DNA of 5,954 nt from Proteiniphilum sp. (GCA_012728465.1 JAAYFB010000071.1:1-5954); one strand, 5' to 3'; counted from the stretch's first letter, positions 1 to 5,954 are shown. Numbers and translations are program-made. Notes: generated from the letters alone by a model not told the origin.

Positions 1-807
1 GTCAAGGAACGATGAAACGTTGCCTAGCGACATTGCAGCACCATCTTGTTCTTTCACTGCAGCTAAGTATCCCATATACACCCACTGAATAGCCTCTTGT
101 GCCGTTTGTGCAGGACGAGATAAATCTAAGCCATAAATGTTTCCTAGCTCAGTAATATCTTTTAATGCTTTTATTTGTTCTGCAACCTCTTCACGAAGTC
201 TTATACGCTCGTCCGACATTGGGCCACCAAGTGCCTCTTTGTCTGCCATTTTTTGCTCAATAAGCTTTGTAGTTCCATAAAGAGCTAAACGACGGTAGTC
301 ACCAATGATACGACCACGTGCATAGTTGTCAGGTAATCCTGTAAGGACACCTAAAGAACGGAATGTTCTTATTTCGGGTGTGTAAACATCAAAAACTCCA
401 TCATTGTGTGTCTTTGCGTATTTAGTAAAGATTTCCTCTACGGTAGGATTAACTTCTACTCCCTGCTCTTCACATGCTCTTTTCACTACTGAGAAGCCAC
501 CATAGGGCTTCATAGCTCGTTTTAGTAGCATGTCGGTCTGAAGTCCTACTATAAGTTCATTGTCTTGATCGATGTAACCTGCAGCGTGAGATGTTACTGT
601 TGAAATAATTTTGTTATAGATAGCACGCACACCATTATTAACACGCTCTTCTTTGATTGCATCCATACACAGTTGCCACATGTTTTTAGTGCGTTGTGTG
701 GCTTCTGTTAAGAATGATGCATCTCCATCATATGGAGTAATGTTTTTTGAAACAAAATCGCGAACGTTAATTTTTTTTTGCCAGTCTCCTGAAATAAAAT
801 TAGCCAT
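1..807 (-). CDS. pflB: Pyruvate formate-lyase (formate C-acetyltransferase), N-terminal 269 residues, cut by window edge
   Basis: The enzyme converts pyruvate and CoA to acetyl-CoA and formate by a glycyl-radical mechanism in the cytoplasm of anaerobes. The ATG at 807 opens a frame that stays open to base 1, reading MANFISGDWQKK onward. The sequence is recognisable as PFL. Residues 164-173, RGRIIGDYRR, match the conserved substrate-arginine segment (E. coli Arg176 region). Residues 256-269, GAAMSLGNVSSFLD, match the E. coli GAAMSFGRTSTFLD segment, whose two alanines line the active site. Known family members are about 740-760 residues, so roughly 36% is present. The catalytic Cys-Cys pair and the C-terminal glycyl-radical loop lie beyond the left edge and cannot be checked. 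The activase gene pflA often follows pflB but would also be outside. The frame has no internal stop, so the truncation comes only from the window edge. The leader is A-rich without a clear Shine-Dalgarno sequence. A related glycyl-radical enzyme is possible but much less likely given the two matching segments. Confidence 0.96.
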   Translation of the reverse strand, partial: MANFISGDWQKKINVRDFVSKNITPYDGDASFLTEATQRTKNMWQLCMDAIKEERVNNGVRAIYNKIISTVTSHAAGYIDQDNELIVGLQTDMLLKRAMKPYGGFSVVKRACEEQGVEVNPTVEEIFTKYAKTHNDGVFDVYTPEIRTFRSLGVLTGLPDNYARGRIIGDYRRLALYGTTKLIEQKMADKEALGGPMSDERIRLREEVAEQIKALKDITELGNIYGLDLSRPAQTAQEAIQWVYMGYLAAVKEQDGAAMSLGNVSSFLD

Positions 808-1134
808 AAGTCTTTTTAGTTCTATATTTTTTTTGAAATTTGATTATTTGCTGTATCTGTGATTTTTTTTATGTTATAAAACATATTATCTATATCAACC
901 AGCTGCAAAAGTAATACTTTTAATTCTATTTTTTACTATTGCAAATAGACTTTGTTTTTCTTATATTCAGAGAGTTTGCTTAATGAGGACTTTTTTATCT
1001 TATTTGTGAGTATCTTCTCGACTTTTTCACTAATTCGTTAATGTTGTTTTTAGTTTTTATTAGGTGAATTTATTTCAGTACTAGTTATTATGTTGATAAG
1101 AACATTACACTTCAATTTTATTTCATGGAAAAGA
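808..1134. other. AT-rich intergenic stretch upstream of pflB
   Basis: This stretch lies between the pflB start and the terminator of the barrel-protein gene. It holds the pflB leader (about 90 nt) and a candidate -7 box at 906-913. From about 950 to 1134 I see T-rich sequence with no convincing reading frame, tRNA, structured RNA or repeat. No FNR-like TTGAT-N4-ATCAA palindrome was found, although pflB is an anaerobic gene in many bacteria. The small plus-strand frame at 653-862 overlaps the start of this stretch and is a shadow of pflB. Confidence 0.6.
906..913 (-). promoter_or_regulatory. Candidate -7 box of the pflB promoter
   Basis: On the minus strand this reads TACTTTTG followed by C, matching the Bacteroidetes primary sigma -7 consensus TAnnTTTG. 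It would start transcription near 899 and give a leader of roughly 90 nt. The -33 element is not convincing: the nearest TTTG (942-945) is 28 nt upstream instead of the usual 19-21. The -7 match is seen directly; promoter function is inferred. Confidence 0.5.
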
Positions 1135-1169
1135 TAAGGGTCAGTAACTTTGATAATTACTGACCCTTA
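1135..1169 (-). terminator. Hairpin terminator after the outer-membrane barrel gene
   Basis: Bases 1135-1147 and 1157-1169 form a perfect 13-bp inverted repeat (TAAGGGTCAGTAA on the plus strand) around a 9-nt loop. On the minus strand the hairpin begins 31 nt past the TAG stop of the barrel gene and is followed by a short T-rich run (TCTTTTCC). The plus-strand side is also T-rich (ATTTTATTTATTA), so the hairpin could work in both directions. It separates the barrel gene from pflB, which supports independent transcription of pflB. Confidence 0.8.
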
Positions 1170-1199
1170 AGGATTTTATTTATTATAGACTAAGTAGTT

Positions 1200-1727
1200 C
1201 TAAAACGCATAACCAATAGCAAGCGTCAGAGATGGTACTATTCCGCTTGTTGTTTCAAGCTCATAATCACTTGCGTTCATAATTGTATAGTTTGGACCAA
1301 TTCCCAAATCTAATGTAAAACCATTTTTCCACGCCCATTGGTATCCTACTTCAGCTCCTATTGCAAATGCTGTAAAACTATGGGTGTTTCCGTTGTCTTT
1401 GATTGAACCAAATTCAAACGAAGCTTGTGGAGTTACCCAAAAGCCTGAAGGAACTTCGGTTTTGGTATGAGTGAAGTAGTATCTATAACCTGCACCCAGA
1501 CCAAGAGCTGATACATCCGTACCCAGAAGATTGTAAGCATATGTGCCTTTAAAAAGCACAGAACTCTTGGAGTTTAGCACTTTTTCGTAAGTTACATTAA
1601 AGTTGCCAAATGCTAATCCTATTGGATTTGCTTTGATAACATTTGTCCTTTCTTGCGCATAGCTACCCAAAGAAAATACAAAAGAGAATACTAAAATAAC
1701 GAAAAATGTTTTCTTAATTTTGTTCAT
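1200..1727 (-). CDS. Small outer-membrane beta-barrel protein, 175 aa
   Basis: This is a secreted, probably outer-membrane, beta-barrel protein of unknown specific function. Residues 1-24 form a signal peptide: MNKIKK, a hydrophobic stretch rich in F, V and L, then GSYAQ with likely cleavage after Ala24. The mature part alternates polar and apolar residues in short amphipathic strands separated by turns, for example FNVTYEKVL, SVLFKGTYAYNLL, LGLGAGYRYYFTH, FAIGAEVGYQWAW and FTLDLGIGPNYTI. It ends in LTLAIGYAF; a C-terminal phenylalanine is the usual signal for barrel insertion by the BAM machinery. The length fits an eight-stranded barrel. The start NVIKANPIGLAFGNFNVTYE resembles small Bacteroidetes barrel families such as DUF3575, but I cannot confirm the family. 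It lies 70 nt after the GH110-like gene on the same strand, with its own candidate promoter and a terminator behind it. A structural or porin-like role is likely; substrate and partners are unknown. Confidence 0.85.
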   Translation of the reverse strand: MNKIKKTFFVILVFSFVFSLGSYAQERTNVIKANPIGLAFGNFNVTYEKVLNSKSSVLFKGTYAYNLLGTDVSALGLGAGYRYYFTHTKTEVPSGFWVTPQASFEFGSIKDNGNTHSFTAFAIGAEVGYQWAWKNGFTLDLGIGPNYTIMNASDYELETTSGIVPSLTLAIGYAF

Positions 1728-1755
1728 AATTTATTGTATTTAAATGTTTGCGATG

Positions 1756-1763
1756 CAAATATA
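1756..1763 (-). promoter_or_regulatory. Candidate -7 box of the barrel-protein gene
   Basis: The minus strand reads TATATTTG followed by C, an exact match to TAnnTTTG, 28 nt before the ATG at 1727. A poor -33 candidate (TTTC at 1781-1784) sits 17 nt upstream. It would give a leader of about 20 nt. It implies the gene can be transcribed separately from the upstream GH110-like gene, although no terminator separates the two. Confidence 0.5.
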
Positions 1764-1797
1764 AACATAATTTTGTAATTGAAAGCTTTTTAGTGAA

Positions 1798-3645
1798 TTA
1801 TTTCACTGTTACAGCATTATCTTTGGATAGTTTAACCATGATATCTTTTTCAATATCAAATCCTTTATCGAAAGTGTTGTTTTCGATTACTATATTATCA
1901 ACCTTTTCAAGTAAGAATGGGTATTTGTTCCAATGAAATGGTTCAAAGTCGTTGTTGCTTATGATTGTATTGTTTCTGAAGATAAGTCCATCTGTTGATT
2001 TTGCATAGAGTAGGGGGCGATCGAAGGTTTCAAAAGTGTTACCTTCAATTACGATACCCGAATGGAAAAATTTCTCTTGCTCCTCAAGGTTTGGAATTTC
2101 TGGATAGATAGAGATAATTGCATTAGTAAATTGGTATTGTGCTGTGAGAGAGTTGATGAATTTATTATTTCTAATAATTACCTCTTTGCAAGCACCAGTT
2201 TCGTACCATCCATTGCAATCGCCACACAATAAAATAGCGGTGCCATGTGTGTGATCGAATGTATTATCTTCGCAAATGACTTTTTTAGGAGTGCTAAATA
2301 ATGCACCTCTCGCACGGTTGTTTCTAATAATGTTATTAGAGAAAACTACCTCGGGGGTCCATGTTAAGTTTTCTATACCATACTTTCCATCTTCAGATAT
2401 TTCTTCTGGCAAAGCATTTGTGAATGAAATCTCAAATTCTTTGGCTCCAAACTCTGTTGTCTTATCAATAGCTTTTATTGATGCAATTGAGTTGAGGTGA
2501 TTGCCTACTAGCTCCATTTTTGAAGATTCTACAAATTGAACTTCATCACCTACTTCACCCCATTTAAATCCCCAAGATTGTGAGTGCATATATCTTGCTT
2601 GAAGAGTATTTTCATCAATTCGTTTTGTTATACGCAAGTAAGTGCCATGTACGTTAATTGCATCATCTGCCATTCCTTCATACAGTCCATTTTTTGAGAT
2701 AATCACACCTTTACAACCAGAGAAGTGTGTTGCATCTGCTTGTGCTGTAAAGTATCTCGGGTCATTTTCGCCTCGTAAAGCCACAGAGAATCCATCAAGT
2801 GTAATATTTTCGCTCATCTGAGCCAGCAATGCCATTCCTTCGGCATAATGTACGGTTACATTTTCAATGTTAGTGTCAGTGCATTCACTAATGAAGATTC
2901 CAGGAGTGGGTCTGTGCCACGAGCGCAATGCATATCTTTCACCTAGAGCAGTTACACTATTTTGATACCATCCTTTTATTCTTAGTAAATTAGGTGACTC
3001 TTCTGATACTTCAGTGGGGTTAAAGCTAATGTCTGCTCTGTTGTAAGATAGTCGTCTGTCTTCTCTAAAGGGCATAGAGCTATTAGGTTTCACCTCGTAT
3101 CCTTCGCCTAATACAATGAGCTTTCCTTCGTCTATTCTGTAGTTGCCCTCAGGATAAATTTTTGCTAAAACTTCGTCATTGTCAGTATCTATTTCGGTAA
3201 TCTCCAATTGTCGTAAAGCTGGAAATTCGAAATCAATAGAAATATTTTTTAGTTTGATGTTCTTGCCCTCGAGTAGTGCAAAGGGTATCATTCTGCCATG
3301 AAATATAAAATCAGATCCTTGTCCATCTATCGTTACGTTTTCTAGCTCTTCTAGTGCAAAGCCAACTTTTTTGGGATTTGTTTGATCGTGATTAGAGATG
3401 TAATATTCTCGCTCGAATGAGCCTTCCTCATAAAAGTCGTATCTTCCTTTTGGGAATACAACGGTTGTTGGTTTATTGTTATCACTTGCTTTAAGCTCAT
3501 CTATTATTAGTTTGGCAATAGGTGAGACATTCTCTCCACTGTTTGGTGATATGCCATATTTGTCGATAGATATTATCGAGCTGTTTTGTGTGCAACTAAC
3601 TGCTAATACAAATAGCATGAATGTGTAAATAATGCTTCTATACAT
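1798..3645 (-). CDS. GH110-like alpha-1,3-galactosidase lipoprotein, right-handed parallel beta-helix, 615 aa
   Basis: Family GH110 enzymes are inverting exo-glycosidases that release terminal alpha-1,3-linked galactose, including from blood-group-B and linear alpha-Gal structures. The protein starts with a lipoprotein signal peptide (MYRSIIYTFMLFVLAVSC) with lipidation expected at Cys18. Residues +2 to +6 are TQNSS, without the acidic surface-export signal typical of Bacteroidetes surface lipoproteins, so the periplasmic side is plausible. Repeated beta-helix coils are clear: NVTIDGQGSDFIFHG (103-117), VIIRNNKFIN (489-498), IVIEGNTFETF (531-541), LIFRNNTI (554-561) and IVIENNTFDKG (585-595). 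QADATHF places Asp304 exactly 23 and 24 residues before Asp327-Asp328 in GMADDAINVHG. This matches the spacing of the catalytic Asp321/Asp344/Asp345 that I recall for a characterised marine GH110 enzyme. The stretch 445-480 (RARGALFSTPK to GDCNGW) also fits GH110. The length is normal for the family. Activity and linkage preference are inferred; another beta-helix glycosidase family is the main alternative. Confidence 0.85.
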   Translation of the reverse strand: MYRSIIYTFMLFVLAVSCTQNSSIISIDKYGISPNSGENVSPIAKLIIDELKASDNNKPTTVVFPKGRYDFYEEGSFEREYYISNHDQTNPKKVGFALEELENVTIDGQGSDFIFHGRMIPFALLEGKNIKLKNISIDFEFPALRQLEITEIDTDNDEVLAKIYPEGNYRIDEGKLIVLGEGYEVKPNSSMPFREDRRLSYNRADISFNPTEVSEESPNLLRIKGWYQNSVTALGERYALRSWHRPTPGIFISECTDTNIENVTVHYAEGMALLAQMSENITLDGFSVALRGENDPRYFTAQADATHFSGCKGVIISKNGLYEGMADDAINVHGTYLRITKRIDENTLQARYMHSQSWGFKWGEVGDEVQFVESSKMELVGNHLNSIASIKAIDKTTEFGAKEFEISFTNALPEEISEDGKYGIENLTWTPEVVFSNNIIRNNRARGALFSTPKKVICEDNTFDHTHGTAILLCGDCNGWYETGACKEVIIRNNKFINSLTAQYQFTNAIISIYPEIPNLEEQEKFFHSGIVIEGNTFETFDRPLLYAKSTDGLIFRNNTIISNNDFEPFHWNKYPFLLEKVDNIVIENNTFDKGFDIEKDIMVKLSKDNAVTVK

Positions 3646-3682
3646 TTTGGTTGGGTTTAATAATAAGTTTGTTGTTTGGCAT

Positions 3683-3690
3683 CAAAGTTA
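3683..3690 (-). promoter_or_regulatory. Candidate -7 box of the GH110-like gene promoter
   Basis: The minus strand reads TAACTTTG, an exact match to TAnnTTTG, 37 nt before the ATG at 3645. It predicts a leader of about 30 nt. No good -33 TTTG lies at 19-21 nt spacing; the expected position falls inside the terminator hairpin at 3707-3750. A TTTG at 3704-3707 is only 13 nt away. Confidence 0.5.
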
Positions 3691-3706
3691 GTATTTATTG
3701 ATACAA

Positions 3707-3750
3707 AAAGAAGTGAAATATGGGAAATGATTTCCATATTTCACTTCTTT
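3707..3750 (-). terminator. Strong intrinsic terminator after the EEP-metallophosphoesterase gene
   Basis: Bases 3707-3723 and 3734-3750 are a perfect 17-bp inverted repeat (plus-strand arm AAAGAAGTGAAATATGG). One G-U and two A-U pairs inside it can extend the stem to 20 bp with a 4-nt loop. On the minus strand the hairpin begins 39 nt beyond the stop codon at 3790 and runs directly into a T-run (CTTTTTG). This is a classical rho-independent layout that ends the upstream transcript before the GH110-like gene. Confidence 0.88.
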
Positions 3751-3789
3751 ATTAACAGTCAGTTTAAATTGTTTGTAATAATATGAGTA

Positions 3790-5649
3790 TTACAGTTCTC
3801 TATTTTCTAACACTTCTCCTTCAGCATTTATTACTTCAAGAGTAAGTTTGTCTCCTTTCTTCTCTAGTACCATGACTGTTCCGTTGGGCTCTCTATTTCC
3901 ACCACCAATAAATACAGGGAAGTTATTCTTACTAGTTCCTTTTTCAATTATTTCGAAACGGTGCGTGTGTGCGTTTAGTGATGCATTAAATGGTGCTTTT
4001 TCAATGATAGGTACCCATAAGTCAGTACATGGAGTATATTCTTTAGCCATTCCCTCTCCAAATAATGGTATGTGATGTATTAATACTCTTTTCTTGGCCT
4101 TTTTGAATTGCTTTGACTTTATTTCCTTTTTCAAAAAATCTGCTTGGTCTTGTCTATGTTGAGTAAAATCGTTCATATCATAATAAACCCAGTGGTCGTC
4201 AGGTTTGTCTTCACCACAATCTAACAGTACAAAGCGTGTGTCTCCTAATGAAAATGCACTGTATGAATGATCTTGCATACGTCCTAGATAGTTCCAAAGT
4301 AGGGGAGAATACTCTCCTCTAGTTTCGTGATTTCCACGAAGAAATATAGATGGCACTTCATCACTTCTTATTGCTGGTGTGTAGGCTTGTAGTCTGCCCA
4401 CAATATCATTTTCTACTTCCACATCATCAAAGCAATCTCCATTAAATATTACCAAGTCATATGGTTTGCTGTCAACTAGTGAATGAAGTTTTCTAAACAT
4501 ATTCATATTGCTGTGCAAATCATTATACACAATCACTCTGAAATCTTTTTTATTATCACTCCATGTAGTGAATGATTTTAGTTCGGTTCTTACTGTATCG
4601 CCAAACTCTTTGTAGTAGCTTGAGTATCTAGTAATTTCCTGCGATACGGCTCTGTAGTAATATTTTGTTCCTGGTTCCAGGTCCGTAAGGTGTATTCTAT
4701 TTATGGTATTGTTTGCAACCATCTCCCCTTCCAAAAATGTGCGAGCTCTCTTCAAGTTGCTAGGGTCGGTTCCATATTCTACCCAGCTACGAGCAGGCAC
4801 ATTAGTGAGCCACATCACAGTCATTTCATTTGTGCCCGGGCTTTGCAAATATGGAATGGTACGCATTACCTTTTCTGCAGGAGTTTTTATCCTTACATCC
4901 ACAAACAGTGGACAATGATCGGATGCTACCTTTTCATCTATTACATGTGCCCTAAATTTAGCATATGTTTCGCCCTTTCCTTTATATCCTAGTACATAGT
5001 CAATTGTTTTGGTTGGCTTTTCTGATGGAATGGTGTATTGATTAATATTCGATAATATTTGCCAATCTGCATCAATAAGCCATTTCATTGGATCCTCTTC
5101 GGGCTCTGCATTTAGGTCGCCCATTAAGAATACGGGCTTGTCGTAATGTTTTATAGATTCTGTAATAATCTTCATCGATTCTAGTCGCTCCTCGTTTGTG
5201 AGAGATAGGTGTGTATTTACAACAACATATTTTTCTAACTCTACTATCAATGCAGTGCGTGCTTCTCTAGCTCCAGGCAGGCTTATCTTTATGGTGGCCA
5301 ATGGTTTTTCTTTTGTCAGCATTCCATTTCCATATTTTCCATTGTCTAGCAATATGGAGTGTCCAAAGGTAGCATGCATGCCAGTTTGTTTTTCCAGCAT
5401 TTGCATAATGTCAATATTCCCACTCCTGTTTACCATGCTGTCCACTTCTTGAAGTCCCACAACTTCTGGATTTACTTTTAGTATAATATCACCGATTCGT
5501 TCTATGTCTATTATATTATCCATACCCTTGCCGTGATGAATGTTGTAACTCATTAGTCGTTGAGTATTTTCACGTTGTGAATATGTTTGGGCATGCATAC
5601 TGGCAAGCATGATGCTCATTATTGATAAAAATGCTATTAATCTGTTCAT
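3790..5649 (-). CDS. Exported two-enzyme phosphoesterase: EEP domain, FN3/PAP-N-like domain and calcineurin-like metallophosphoesterase, 619 aa
   Basis: I choose the ATG at 5649, which begins a signal peptide (MNRLIAFLSIMSIMLASMHA, cleavage after Ala20). An upstream TTG at 5715 would overlap the predicted promoter and put a charged stretch before the signal. Residues 32-250 are an endonuclease/exonuclease/phosphatase (EEP) domain with SYNIHHG (Asn36), GLQEVD (Glu68), NTHLS (His147), MGDLNAEP (Asp178, Asn180), TIDYV (Asp217) and ASDHCPL (Asp244, His245), so the full catalytic set is present. Residues 264-355 (YLQSPGTNEMTVMWLTN, SWVEYGTD, LEPGTKYYYRA) look like the fibronectin-type domain that precedes purple-acid-phosphatase-like enzymes. 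Residues 370-600 are a metallophosphoesterase with NDLH (Asp377, His379), NGD (Asp405), GNHE (Asn440, His441), HH (525-526) and AHTH (His561, His563). Both active sites look intact; the usual Gly of GHxH is Ala. It is probably periplasmic or secreted and cleaves phosphomono- or diesters, possibly in nucleic acid, lipid or sugar phosphates. The substrates are not evident. Confidence 0.92.
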   Translation of the reverse strand: MNRLIAFLSIMSIMLASMHAQTYSQRENTQRLMSYNIHHGKGMDNIIDIERIGDIILKVNPEVVGLQEVDSMVNRSGNIDIMQMLEKQTGMHATFGHSILLDNGKYGNGMLTKEKPLATIKISLPGAREARTALIVELEKYVVVNTHLSLTNEERLESMKIITESIKHYDKPVFLMGDLNAEPEEDPMKWLIDADWQILSNINQYTIPSEKPTKTIDYVLGYKGKGETYAKFRAHVIDEKVASDHCPLFVDVRIKTPAEKVMRTIPYLQSPGTNEMTVMWLTNVPARSWVEYGTDPSNLKRARTFLEGEMVANNTINRIHLTDLEPGTKYYYRAVSQEITRYSSYYKEFGDTVRTELKSFTTWSDNKKDFRVIVYNDLHSNMNMFRKLHSLVDSKPYDLVIFNGDCFDDVEVENDIVGRLQAYTPAIRSDEVPSIFLRGNHETRGEYSPLLWNYLGRMQDHSYSAFSLGDTRFVLLDCGEDKPDDHWVYYDMNDFTQHRQDQADFLKKEIKSKQFKKAKKRVLIHHIPLFGEGMAKEYTPCTDLWVPIIEKAPFNASLNAHTHRFEIIEKGTSKNNFPVFIGGGNREPNGTVMVLEKKGDKLTLEVINAEGEVLENREL

Positions 5650-5712
5650 TTTTCTATGTTTGTATTTAATAAAGATGTTTTGACTACTTTTTTTAGTTAT
5701 TGTATTAAGCTC

Positions 5713-5744
5713 CAAAAATACTCTAACTTGATGAGTAAATCAAC
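5713..5744 (-). promoter_or_regulatory. Predicted promoter of the EEP-metallophosphoesterase gene
   Basis: On the minus strand a GTTG (5741-5744, three of four bases of the -33 TTTG) is followed after 20 nt by TATTTTTG (5713-5720), an exact TAnnTTTG -7 box. This is the best-spaced Bacteroidetes-type promoter in the window. Transcription would begin near 5705, giving a leader of about 55 nt to the ATG at 5649. The -7 box overlaps the alternative TTG start, which argues against that start. Confidence 0.62.
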
Positions 5745-5792
5745 TATTTGTATATGTTTTTAGACTACTGTTCCTGGAATCTTCCTATACAT

Positions 5793-5954
5793 ATCCCAAC
5801 ATTGGTTTGGCTATTTCCAAAAATAATTATTGTTATCCCAACATTGGTTTTACTACTTCTGAAAATAATTGAACAAAAACCAATGTTGGTTTTATAATTC
5901 CCAAAATAAATTATTGTCGCCCCAACGTTGGGATGATGGATATAGTTAATAATA
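5793..5954. repeat. 42-bp tandem repeat array with four palindromic CCAAnnTTGG cores
   Basis: Ten-base cores occur at 5796-5805 (CCAACATTGG), 5838-5847 (CCAACATTGG), 5880-5889 (CCAATGTTGG) and 5922-5931 (CCAACGTTGG). Each start is exactly 42 bp from the previous one. The third core is the reverse complement of the first two. The fourth is a perfect palindrome that extends to CCCAACGTTGGG (5921-5932). The flanking sequence is partly shared: units 5793-5834 and 5835-5876 match at 31 of 42 positions by hand count, and units one to three carry a conserved AAAATAA stretch after the core. The array starts about 50 bp upstream of the -33 box of the phosphoesterase gene and may continue past the right edge. 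Forty-two bp is four turns of B-DNA, so the cores would lie on one helix face. It could be an operator array, a tandem-repeat relic or part of a mobile element; no protein-coding frame is seen here. Confidence 0.8.
5838..5889. repeat. Perfect 14-bp inverted repeat between the second and third array units
   Basis: CCAACATTGGTTTT at 5838-5851 is the exact reverse complement of AAAACCAATGTTGG at 5876-5889, separated by 24 nt. If transcribed in either direction it could fold into a 14-bp stem. There is no clean T-run right after it on either strand, so it is not a standard intrinsic terminator. It arises because the third core is inverted relative to the second. Confidence 0.7.

Noticed and set aside
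653..862. Plus-strand 69-codon frame
   Set aside because: It lies mostly antisense to the pflB start, has no recognisable domain, and is explained as a shadow of a well-supported gene.
1728..1797. Terminator between the GH110-like gene and the barrel gene
   Set aside because: Only short dyads (TTTGC-GAT-GCAAA, AAAGCTTT) occur and none is followed by a T-run on the minus strand, so I do not call a terminator; read-through remains possible.
1200..3645. Polysaccharide-utilization locus including the barrel gene as a SusC-type transporter
   Set aside because: The barrel protein is only 175 residues, far below a TonB-dependent transporter, and no SusD-like lipoprotein is present.
4690..4992. Plus-strand 100-codon frame and its overlapping 71-codon frame
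   Set aside because: Both lie fully antisense to the conserved phosphoesterase coding sequence and show no motif, signal or start context of their own.
5190..5250. Frameshift or assembly joint inside the phosphoesterase gene
   Set aside because: The EEP domain motifs run in order in a single frame through this stretch and across the join to the next domain, with no stop codon or loss of conserved residues.
5650..5715. N-terminal extension of the phosphoesterase from a TTG start at 5715, giving 641 residues
   Set aside because: It would put about 22 lysine-rich residues before a good signal peptide, uses a rare start codon, and overlaps the predicted -7 box. The ATG at 5649 fits better.
5793..5954. 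CRISPR array at the right edge
   Set aside because: The conserved part is a short palindrome with partly conserved flanks, not a 25-47 bp exact repeat with unrelated spacers. The intervals between cores resemble each other and no cas gene is in the window.

Overview
The window looks like a chromosomal segment from an anaerobic or fermentative Bacteroidales bacterium (Bacteroides, Parabacteroides, Dysgonomonas or a relative). The DNA is AT-rich. Gene starts have A-rich leaders and no clear Shine-Dalgarno sequence. Boxes matching the Bacteroidetes -7 motif TAnnTTTG lie upstream of all four genes. The proteins (pyruvate formate-lyase, a small outer-membrane barrel, a GH110-type beta-helix glycosidase lipoprotein, a secreted phosphoesterase) fit a gut or host-associated glycan user. 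The genus cannot be fixed from this sequence alone.

All four genes are on the minus strand, so transcription runs right to left. From the left edge they are: (1) the first 269 codons of pflB, cut by the window edge; (2) a 392-nt AT-rich intergenic stretch with the pflB leader, a likely pflB promoter and a 13-bp hairpin terminator for the next gene; (3) a 175-aa outer-membrane beta-barrel protein; (4) a 615-aa lipoprotein with a right-handed beta-helix, best read as a GH110 alpha-1,3-galactosidase-like enzyme; (5) a strong 17-bp perfect-stem terminator next to the GH110-gene promoter; (6) a 619-aa exported protein joining an endonuclease/exonuclease/phosphatase (EEP) domain, a fibronectin-like domain and a calcineurin-like metallophosphoesterase domain; (7) at the right edge, upstream of that gene's promoter, four palindromic CCAAnnTTGG cores spaced exactly 42 bp apart.

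The genes do not form one obvious pathway. pflB is central anaerobic metabolism and looks separately transcribed. The other three encode envelope or exported proteins, each with its own candidate promoter. The glycosidase would trim terminal alpha-galactose from glycans and the two-enzyme phosphoesterase would cleave phosphoesters outside the cytoplasm, so both may scavenge nutrients. No SusC/SusD pair, sulfatase or regulator is visible to make this a classical polysaccharide-utilization locus. The two most unusual items are the EEP-metallophosphoesterase fusion and the 42-bp-phased palindrome array beyond its promoter.
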